Below are positions 56,829 through 64,000 of a stretch of DNA of 64,000 bases, piece after piece (within the stretch, counting starts at the first letter, position 1; each line of letters opens with the position of its first letter). Where the stretch lies: the NCBI GenBank assembly GCA_002102555.1, contig MCFL01000019.1, positions 310,001 through 374,000 on the forward strand, in the 5' to 3' direction. Both the position numbers and the translations under genes were made by a program. Below the pieces are notes generated by a model. It searched no databases, was not told where the DNA came from, and saw only the letters and a list, made by a program, of their open reading frames with translations. Origin of the DNA: Catenaria anguillulae PL171. Its lineage: Eukaryota > Blastocladiomycota > Blastocladiomycetes > Blastocladiales > Catenariaceae.

Positions 56829-58184
56829 ATGACTGCACGCAATCGACTCGCAAATTTAAACTTAAAGCAAGTCGCCATCACAGGCATTGGCCTCGTGACC
56901 CCGCTTGGCACCTCTACCGCCTCCACCTGGCACCACCTGCTGGCCGGCCACTCGGGCATTGTCAACCTCGCCTCGTCGCACCCGCACGCAAAGCACCTCC
57001 CGCACCGCGACCAGCTCGCCCACCTTCCCTGCCACATTGCCGGCCTCGTCCCGCCCTATCCCTATTCGAATGCCCACTCTGATCCCGCTCCCGATGCCGA
57101 TGCCGTCGCATCCATCCTCTCCCAAGACACCCTCCGCAAATCCTCCCGCTTCATTCACCACGCCCTCGTCGCCGCCCACGAGGCCCTGCAAGACGCACAC
57201 TGGGCGCCCACCTCCGATACCGACCGGTTTGCCACGGGCGTGTGCATTGGATCCGGGATCGGGTCCATCGACGACTTTGCCGCGTGCGCCTCGCTTCCTT
57301 TCCGCAAACTCTCGCCCTTTGCCGTACCCCGCGCTCTTGTCAACATGGCTGCCGGATGGACCACGCTCACATTTGGCTTGTGGGGCCCCAACCTCGCACC
57401 CGCAAGCGCATGTGCGGCCGGAGCACACGCCATTGCCGATGCCGCGCGCCTGATCCGGTGTGGTGAAGCCAGCGTCATGCTTGCGGGCGCTTCCGAGAGC
57501 ACCATCAACCCAGTGTCACTTGGTGGATTTGCTCGTGCTAAAGCCCTGTGTGTCGACTCCAACGCACATCCAACTCGCGCATCACGCCCCTTTGACTCGT
57601 CACGTGCTGGGTTTGTCATGGGCGAGGGCGCTGGCGTGCTTGTACTTGAAGATCTCGACCATGCGCTTGCACGGGGCGCGCCAAGGATTTACGGCCTGGT
57701 CGCTGGGTACGGCGCAAGTGCCGATGCGTATCATGTCACATCGCCCGAACCCACCGGGCGCGGCGCAAAGCGTGCCATGCAGGTGGCCCTCCAAGGGTTG
57801 CCTGACGGGTACAAGGTCGGGTATGTCAATGCACACGCTACAAGCACAGAGCAGGGCGATGCCGTGGAACTGGGCGCGATTCGGGAGGTCCTAGGGGATG
57901 ATAGCCAAGTGATGGTGAGTTCCACAAAGGGCGCCATGGGCCACTTGTTGGGCGCTGCAGGCGCCGTCGAGGCCGGCGTAGCCGTGTTGAGCATGTATCA
58001 TGGGACAGTGCCCGGCACGCTCAATTTGAAGAATGTGGATCCGGCCGCGGGCAACTTGGACTTGGTGCAAGAGCCCAGCAGGCAAGGTGTTCAGTTGGAT
58101 GCGGTGCTCTCCAACTCGTTTGGGTTTGGCGGCACCAACGCCTCGCTCTTGTTTACCAAACACTCAAAAAAGCGTGAGAATTAA
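56829..58184 (+). CDS. 3-oxoacyl-ACP synthase II, mitochondrial type (KAS II / OXSM / Cem1)
   Basis: Single exon, 451 residues. It condenses malonyl-ACP with acyl-ACP in type II fatty-acid synthesis, which in fungi runs in mitochondria and feeds lipoate. The fold starts VAITGIGLVTPLGTSTASTW. The nucleophile Cys sits in PASACAAGAHAIADA (~200). The two catalytic His are in VNAHATST (~340) and TKGAMGHLLGAAGA (~375), and the closing glycine loop is NSFGFGGTNASLL. The usual NAHGTST is NAHATST here. The N-terminus is short and basic (MTARNRLANLNLK), a weak targeting signal, so mitochondrial location is inferred from the fungal family. It is convergent with the next gene, with only 49 bases between stops. 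Confidence 0.92.
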   Translation: MTARNRLANLNLKQVAITGIGLVTPLGTSTASTWHHLLAGHSGIVNLASSHPHAKHLPHRDQLAHLPCHIAGLVPPYPYSNAHSDPAPDADAVASILSQDTLRKSSRFIHHALVAAHEALQDAHWAPTSDTDRFATGVCIGSGIGSIDDFAACASLPFRKLSPFAVPRALVNMAAGWTTLTFGLWGPNLAPASACAAGAHAIADAARLIRCGEASVMLAGASESTINPVSLGGFARAKALCVDSNAHPTRASRPFDSSRAGFVMGEGAGVLVLEDLDHALARGAPRIYGLVAGYGASADAYHVTSPEPTGRGAKRAMQVALQGLPDGYKVGYVNAHATSTEQGDAVELGAIREVLGDDSQVMVSSTKGAMGHLLGAAGAVEAGVAVLSMYHGTVPGTLNLKNVDPAAGNLDLVQEPSRQGVQLDAVLSNSFGFGGTNASLLFTKHSKKREN

Positions 58185-58233
58185 TATGAAACAAAGTTAC
58201 CAAATGTATTATACACTTTTTCTTGAATTCATT

Positions 58234-59988
58234 TCACTCATCCTCATCACTCAAATACATTGTCTTTGCCACGGCCCGCTTGGGCTCGACCCGCGTTCTT
58301 TCAATCCCGCCTCCTCTTGACCCGGGCGGCGGCACCCTCCCCACGCCCCGCTCTTGCATCCCAGGCACAGCACCCACATTGCGCAACGAAAACCCGCTGC
58401 GCAACGTATCCGAAGCATAATCGCCCGGCCCGCCAATACTCGGCACGCCTGCACTGCGCGTGCCCACACTTGGCGTGGATCCGCCGTATCCACCTAGGCC
58501 GTCTTGATACAGCCGGTTGGAAGCAAACGTGCCGCGCGAGTCCTGCGATGGCCGACGTGTGGAAGCCATGGGGGAGGGAGCGTATGTGCGCGGAGCTGGC
58601 GGTTGTGGGGATGTATAGGCTGGGTTGGTGACAAAGTGCGGCGGCGATTGCATTTGCTGTTGAGGAGGCGGCGACCGGTAGCCCGCGGCAGCCGTCATGG
58701 GGAGCGTGTCTGCGTACGAGGGCTGTGGGGGAAAGTCGCCCGGCGGCGGCGGGCCTGGGTAGTATCCTTGTGGTTGATCGGGATAATACTCGGGCTCTTG
58801 CTGATAGTAGTAGTCTTGCTGGAACGGTGGCGGCTGTGGCTGTTGCTGTGGAGGCGGCGCACCGCCATATCCTGGTTGATTGGAAAAGGACGCAACCGAA
58901 TCCATGTGCATGCGTGGACTCGTCATGCGCGGACTCTGACCCATCATTCGTGCCTTGGAGTCCATGGGACTCGCACTGCCGCTGTACATGGTAGCATCCG
59001 CAGCATCGCCCAGGCCCGGCTGAAATGCGGCGCCGTCGCCACCCCGCGACCCGGTGCTTGGTTTAGCTGCGGGCACATTGTTGAGCGACGTGAATGCGGG
59101 CAACGCGTCGGTTCCCACGCGCTCGAGCGGCAAGGGTAGGGCAATGATGGCGCCCATGGCCAGCAACCCCAGTGCACCTTGCGCCATGGCCAGAATCTTG
59201 ACAATGAGCTTGGGCGACCCCGAGGGCGAGTTCATGGCCGATAGTTGGCCACCACCCGCGGCCGCCGGTGATGACGACGTTGCAGGTGAGGGCGACGTTG
59301 CTCCTGCAATACGAATGGGTGTTGCCGGCGCCCCGTTGGATCTTGGTGCGGGCGTACGCGACGGGGGCGCGGCAGTCGTGGTGACTGACTTTGCCGCCGC
59401 TTGCCGCCGGTTGAGCTTGTTTGGTGTTGGCGAGGACAGGATGATGGCCACATTGGGCACGGTCCGCGACACAATGACGCCACGGAGCTGTCTTGCACCA
59501 GCATTGGGCGTCACGGTAGCCGTGGGCGCCGAGCCAGACCGGCGCGCGGATCTTGTTGCCGTTGTAGGGCCAAGCCGGCCCACCGATGACGACGACACCA
59601 TGGGTTGCATCACGCCGCTGCTCACCACCGCACTCTCGCCCACAACTGTTGCAGGTGCACCAAGGAACCCGGGGACGGGGATAATGTTGAACATGAGCAG
59701 TGCCAGGAACACGCTGGCGGCCGTGTACAAAAAGAGCAGCGCGGCCGTCAGCCGGAGGAGCACTGTGACGAGTGGGCTGGCACGAAAGTTGTTGGATGTG
59801 TCTCTTGCGAGGGTGCATTGTCGCCGCCGGACAAAGGTGAGCAGGAGTGAGAGGAGGGCGAGCGCGGACCCGGCCATGGGCAAGTATGAGGAGAGCGTGG
59901 CCTTGTCTTGGATGAGGAAGAAAGCCAGGGCGCCAGACCCGCCCAGGAGCAGCAGGTGGCACAGTGATGAGAGGACGTAAGATGGCAT
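58234..59988 (-). CDS. Four-TM membrane protein with long Pro/Gln-rich tail, unknown function
   Basis: Single exon, 584 residues from the ATG at 59988. TM segments: LCHLLLLGGSGALAFFLI, AGSALALLSLLLTF, LTAALLFLYTAASVFLALLM, then an extra-membrane Ser/Thr/Ala-rich stretch (~90-260), then ILAMAQGALGLLAMGAIIAL. The rest is a disordered cytoplasmic-looking tail with runs of Pro, Gln, Tyr and Gly (YGGAPPPQQQPQPP) and Ser/Arg motifs, ending in acidic residues. The 3+1 layout recalls MARVEL/tetraspan or fungal SUR7-like proteins, but no signature confirms it. The frame is open further upstream; ATG 59988 was chosen because it directly precedes the first TM helix. Confidence 0.6.
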   Translation of the reverse strand: MPSYVLSSLCHLLLLGGSGALAFFLIQDKATLSSYLPMAGSALALLSLLLTFVRRRQCTLARDTSNNFRASPLVTVLLRLTAALLFLYTAASVFLALLMFNIIPVPGFLGAPATVVGESAVVSSGVMQPMVSSSSVGRLGPTTATRSARRSGSAPTATVTPNAGARQLRGVIVSRTVPNVAIILSSPTPNKLNRRQAAAKSVTTTAAPPSRTPAPRSNGAPATPIRIAGATSPSPATSSSPAAAGGGQLSAMNSPSGSPKLIVKILAMAQGALGLLAMGAIIALPLPLERVGTDALPAFTSLNNVPAAKPSTGSRGGDGAAFQPGLGDAADATMYSGSASPMDSKARMMGQSPRMTSPRMHMDSVASFSNQPGYGGAPPPQQQPQPPPFQQDYYYQQEPEYYPDQPQGYYPGPPPPGDFPPQPSYADTLPMTAAAGYRSPPPQQQMQSPPHFVTNPAYTSPQPPAPRTYAPSPMASTRRPSQDSRGTFASNRLYQDGLGGYGGSTPSVGTRSAGVPSIGGPGDYASDTLRSGFSLRNVGAVPGMQERGVGRVPPPGSRGGGIERTRVEPKRAVAKTMYLSDEDE

Positions 59989-61379
59989 GGCTTTGGGTTG
60001 GTGGATGGATCTTGGGGAGTGTGGGCGGTCCGGCCGAAAAGTGGATGGAGCAATTGCGAGCGAGCGACCGACCAGCGTGCTGATGATAAAAGAAAGCAGA
60101 GACTGCGTCGAGCAGTTCGGGTATAGAGTTGCTGAATGTAAACGGAGAGAGAGAGCCCGCCTCGGTGTATCAAAGAGATTGCACAAGGCTTTTGCGAGGG
60201 ACTCGAAGGTAAGCGTTGGTGGCAACACAGAAGGGACCAACACCCTCGCTCTCCTGCACAAGCCTCTACGCCGACCTTCTGTCAAGGCGTCTCTCGTTGC
60301 CAAGATTCCCGTGTCAGGCATCCACTGCCACATCCCGAATGTCGCCTTCCCAAGCCGAAGCGATATGACCAGCGAGTGGGTTAGGGTAAACGCATGTGTC
60401 GACTGGCGTGCAAGGCATCACGACGCGTTACCAGCCGCAAACACTCGCCATCTCCAGTCCATGAGTCTCCCACTCCTCCAGGTTCGGTGATACTCGTCTC
60501 AGATGCTGGGTATACATCCGTATTGGTCACTTCATGAATTGCTATGTACACACGGCTGCTACCTGGGGCGGTTTGGCTACAACGTTTTCGTTGAGGTGTT
60601 TTCTGCCGTTGAGACTGAGTTGAAAGCGATTTCGTGTAAAGGAAGGCATTTGTGTGAGATTTGTGATTCGTGTGGCCAAATGAATGAGCAGTCGAGGAGG
60701 ATTGGAGGGCTCATGGGCATACTGGGCCGATCAGCAGGCACAGGCATGCTGGATCAGGACAACGCAACGGACGATGCCCATTTCGTTTTGCTCTCTACTG
60801 CCTGTGATTTACTTATGATCCTTTGTTTGCTATGACTGACCGGAGTGCATGAAATCAATCCTCCAATGAACTGCCGCCAAACTCGTGCGATTGGCGCCGC
60901 ACCTCATTCCCTCCGTCATTGTCGTCCTCTCCGGATCCACCATGAATCCTGATCCGCTCATTCTCTCACAGCTCGCTGATGGCACCAATCCACGGGAAAC
61001 CACCAAACTGGAACTCAAGTCCTACAAAAACCCTTGCGTAAAACGAAAGCGAGCATGTAGTACATATGGCTGCAGCATGAGCCTGACGCAATCCATGTCC
61101 CACTTGGGGTAAATACACATTTTTTCGGCTTCCAATGCAATTGCCAGAGTCAAGGTTTATGGATTATCTTCAGATGAAGGCGTGTGGCAGAGCGCGGTTG
61201 GTACGCGCAGACAGTTGTGTGGTGTATACTCACTCGAGTCCATCATCACCGAAGCTATGTACCAAGGCCGCGGAGACAGAGTAGTGACACCTGATGCAAT
61301 GACCGAGCAGCAAGCTGCATCGGACAATCGCAACCAGTGACTGCAGTGCATCAACATAGCGTAGTATACAGTTCCAGCC
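59989..61379. other. Intergenic region before GPCR-B
   Basis: Nearly 1.4 kb between divergent genes. Only short frames with no recognisable protein. Promoters of the four-TM gene and of GPCR-B should be here. Confidence 0.5.
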
Positions 61380-62977
61380 ATGACAGCAAGCACTGACCCT
61401 GCATACCGAGAACTGCTCACGGTCCAAAATCAGCAGCCATGGAATCCGAAATACTACGACTCGAGCGGCCTTACACTCACCCTTGCCGTATCGAATGTCA
61501 TCCTCGCTGAATCCATTGCTGTTGTTGTTTTCAATGCAACTGTTGTTTGGATCGCTGTTCGATCGCGCCTTGTTCTCTCGACCGCAGCCAATATCTTTGC
61601 ATTTTGCCTCAGCATCAACAACATAGGTTATGGTCTTGTGATCGCGTGTTATCGCGTCTATCTCAATTTTCGCTATGAATGGACTGAAGCGTCCTGTGCT
61701 TGGTTTGCTGGGCTCAATGTGTTTTTCGTCATGGTTTGTGTGTCGTTCCTACTCGTGGTTTGTGGAGAGCGATACGTAAGCTTGGTCATGCTCAAGCGCA
61801 TCCAGGTCAAGCACGCCGTTTGGATAGCGGCATTTGTACCGGTCGAAAGCGGAGCCTACACGGCGCTGCACTTTGTCAATGGTGGAAAGGGCGTCATCAG
61901 CCGTTCGGGGTATGTATTGGTCCATCTTGACGAGAGGATTCAAGTTGGGCTGACAAGTGGCTGGTCATCATGTCAGTTTGTTTTGCTACCCGACTGCATT
62001 TGACTCGTGGATTGGGGCCGCCGACATGTTTCTCGTCATCTCATGCCTGTTGACGGTGCTCGGCGGGTACTTGCTCGTTTACCTGCAACTCAGACGGGTC
62101 GCACAAGCGTCTGCATCGGCAATAGTGTTTCCCAACATTGGCAAAACTACCATGATGGCTCTGGGCCAGTCGCGCGGTACCCTCGCGAAGGCCGCGGGAT
62201 CATCCTCGCACGGTTCCAAAGCATCATCCTTGTGCGTTATGTCTTTTAGTTGAAAACGTGAAATTGGAAGGGACTATTGTGTCGTAACGCAACACATGTT
62301 TGGATGACCAAAATGCGCAGACAAAAGAGCATTGAGCAACTCGCGTTCGCTCGCTCGCGATCCATTCCCACCATCTCTGCCTCATCCAAAACCTCCTCAT
62401 CTCATTACAAGGCTACAGTCACCATTCTCGACACGCGCAGCCAAAATGCAAACCAGCTGGACCAGGTCGATGAAACTCGATCCACAGCAGGTGTTGGCAC
62501 ATCGATTGCCAACTTGGCGGCCGAGCGCTCCAATGAGACGCGGGTTGCTGAAGCACGGGTCGTCAAACGAGCCGGGTTGACATTTCTGGCGTACAGCTTC
62601 TTTGTATTTCCATTCACCTATTTTAGTGCGTTGTTGTTTGATCTCCTTTTCTCCCTGTGAAGTCTTCTGCCACTGACCCTTTTTTCCGCTGCATTTGACG
62701 CTCCAGTCTGGTTGGGACACCGGTACGGGGCACGACCAACCGTTCAGGAGGACTACTGGATCTGTGCCACCAAGCTCATGTCGGAAATCTGCGGTACGTG
62801 TGCAAAGCTGCGCTTGCATGCTCAAGCTGGGCGAATACCGAACCTAACCTACAATGCTACTTGTTTTGTTGTATGTTAGATCCAATTATTCTCATCATCC
62901 TCGACCGGCGATTCAATGCAGAGTTCCGAGACCTGATACGTTGGCGCCGGGGATGGCCACGCGGACAATCCTCATGA
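61380..62977 (+). CDS. Rhodopsin-class (class A-like) GPCR, paralog B
   Basis: Five exons: 61380-61909, 61977-62231, 62321-62625, 62707-62793 and 62880-62977 (424 residues). The same landmarks as paralog A, at nearly identical positions: N52 (1.50), SIN-N81 (2.50), W101 and C106 (3.25), E130-R131-Y132, W148 (4.50), FVFPF in TM6, K386 then D393-P394-I-I-L in TM7, and LDRRFN helix 8. Loop 2 and TM5 are close to A (ISRSG-LFC.PT.F..WIGA, GGY.LV.LQL.RV, ASA.AIVFPNIGK). Introns after ISRSG and in TM6-TM7 are shared in position. The intron after LSIN in A is absent here, and B has an extra intron in loop 3 (62232-62320). The third loop is long and Ser-rich. Ligand unknown; G-protein coupling is inferred from the intact ERY motif. 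Confidence 0.75.
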
Positions 62978-63146
62978 TGAGCTTCGAATACCGCCGAATA
63001 CATTCATAGATTGGGTTGTGCAAAACGAAAGGGACAGTGCATTCCGATCGAAGCAACGAGGTACATAAGGAAAACCATGACAGATCGATGGCTTCTCTAC
63101 AACAGAAATGATGAATCACAGAAACACATGGCACAAAAGCACGCTC

Positions 63147-64000
63147 TCAAGCTGCCGCCTTGCACGCCGCGTGGTTCTTGTCACACTCTGCCACACTGAC
63201 TCCCTGCGCCTGCCCACGCTTGACCTTGTCGACGCACGCCAAATGAAACACGTCGCACGAGTGCATCCTGGCCGCACGCACCGCCTGGAACGTGCCGCTG
63301 ACACGCCCGTCGCCGAGCACCACGCGGAACGGTACGGCGCCGCCCACGCTGCACACGTTGGGCGCAGACACGCCCGCGACAGCCTTGCGGTACGTCTGCA
63401 AGCCACAGTTGCCGTTGTTGTTGTTGCCGTTGGCAGGCGGGGCAGGGGCCGGGGCAGGGGCGGGTGTCGGGGGACGAGGCTGCGGCGTAGGCGGCCGCGG
63501 AGCAGGTGCTGGATCCACGGGCGCAAGGTTGGATCCACCACCGCCATTGCCGTTTGCTGCACGGCACCGCTCAAGCGCTGCGGGAATGCCGTCGCGGTAC
63601 GCTCCGCGGCACCCATCTGGCCGGCATGCGAGCGTTTCACCCGTGCCAAAGAACTTGCACCTGCCCGCAGACGCTGGGTTGTGTGCGTCGCCCGGGATAA
63701 AGTCGGGGCATTTGGGCTTGCTGTTGGGATTGACGGGATCGCCGCCCGCGAGTGTAAAGTCGTGGCATCCGAACCAGTCGGTCAGGCCGCGTTGGCGGTC
63801 GCCAAAGAAGGATGCGCCGCCAAACCATGTCCATTGCAGCGTGTATTGGCCGTCAGGTAGGTAGGAAGGGAGCTTGAGCTGTGTCGAGCAACGGTTGCCG
63901 TCGATCGGGGTGTTGTCTTCGCCAAGAGGATCGGCTGGGTTGCCTGCACGGCAGCCGGCCTCGTGGCAAGAGAATTGGACGACGCCATTATCAAAGTCTT
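63147..64000 (-). CDS. Secreted LPMO-like / chitin-binding-like protein, 5' part beyond window
   Basis: The last ~283 codons of a minus-strand gene whose start lies past base 64000. The visible N-terminal piece reads FDNGVVQFSCHEAGC, NRCSTQLKLPSYLPDGQYTL, QWTWFGGASFFG and DWFGCHDFTLAGG, the C-terminal strands of a copper-LPMO-like immunoglobulin fold (the Tyr/Phe..C..D ending). A Cys-rich segment (CKFFGTGETLACRPDGC) and a Pro/Ala/Thr linker follow, then a second Cys module (CGLQTYRKAVAGVSAPNVC, MHSCDVFHLACVDKV) ending AACKAAA. Secretion is likely but the signal peptide is out of view. The first His that would prove an LPMO cannot be seen. Layout parallels the LPMO at 37.9 kb. Confidence 0.6.
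   Translation of the reverse strand, partial: DFDNGVVQFSCHEAGCRAGNPADPLGEDNTPIDGNRCSTQLKLPSYLPDGQYTLQWTWFGGASFFGDRQRGLTDWFGCHDFTLAGGDPVNPNSKPKCPDFIPGDAHNPASAGRCKFFGTGETLACRPDGCRGAYRDGIPAALERCRAANGNGGGGSNLAPVDPAPAPRPPTPQPRPPTPAPAPAPAPPANGNNNNGNCGLQTYRKAVAGVSAPNVCSVGGAVPFRVVLGDGRVSGTFQAVRAARMHSCDVFHLACVDKVKRGQAQGVSVAECDKNHAACKAAA

Noticed and set aside
60370-60395. GGGTTAGGGTAAAC as telomeric repeat
   Set aside because: A single partial match, no tandem array.
61380-62977. Microbial (type I) rhodopsin
   Set aside because: No DTxK..K type I signature, and the TM3 ERY, C3.25 and DPIIL pattern is that of class A GPCRs.

Overview
The window looks like nuclear DNA of a flagellated (zoosporic) early-diverging fungus. 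It is GC-rich and gene-dense. Introns are short (about 50-115 bases) with GT..AG ends. It carries motile-cilium genes that non-flagellated fungi lack (DNAAF1 dynein assembly factor, an Enkurin-domain protein) together with fungal-style genes (SH3-PX scaffold, mitochondrial KAS, copper LPMO). Blastocladiomycota (Allomyces/Catenaria type) is my best guess, a chytrid the main alternative; the sequence alone does not decide. Exon joins below were read by hand from splice sites and reading frame. For every multi-exon model lying wholly inside the window, except the unresolved 46.2-47.7 kb locus, the summed exons are a multiple of three.

Layout. 0-12.5 kb: DNAAF1 (runs off the left edge, minus), an SH3-SH3-PX protein (minus), a 2.1-kb empty stretch, a five-exon cationic amino acid transporter (plus), and MTHFR (minus). 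12.5-22.4 kb is the accessory part: long gene-poor DNA, a fossil Ty3/Gypsy RNase H fragment, a DCAF6-like WD40 gene, a broken pogo-like transposon, a coiled-coil ORF and a broken PIF/Harbinger transposase. 22.5-36.9 kb: NEDD1, a receptor joining a glycine-betaine-binding-like (OpuAC-type) ectodomain to a class C 7TM, DNA2 nuclease-helicase, a rhodopsin-class GPCR and MOB4. 37.9-47.7 kb: secreted LPMO, ABCF ATPase, a small hypothetical ORF, a RING E3, an Enkurin-domain gene and an unresolved hypothetical gene. 48-64 kb: a 2,742-residue spectraplakin-like protein (CH-CH, helical rod, GAR), mitochondrial beta-ketoacyl synthase, a four-TM protein, a second rhodopsin-class GPCR paralogous to the first, and the 3' part of a secreted LPMO-like gene.

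Themes. Several genes serve the zoospore and its microtubules: DNAAF1, Enkurin-domain protein, NEDD1 (gamma-tubulin recruitment), spectraplakin. Three separate seven-transmembrane receptor genes lie within 37 kb, and these are the most interesting content. Two of them keep class A GPCR landmarks (N1.50, C3.25, E/R/Y 3.49-3.51, W4.50, P6.50, an NPxxY-like DPIIL) and share a lysine in TM7. The third is a bacterial-type osmolyte-binding fold on a GABA-B/glutamate-type 7TM. I saw no rRNA, tRNA or CRISPR array, but did not scan exhaustively for tRNAs.
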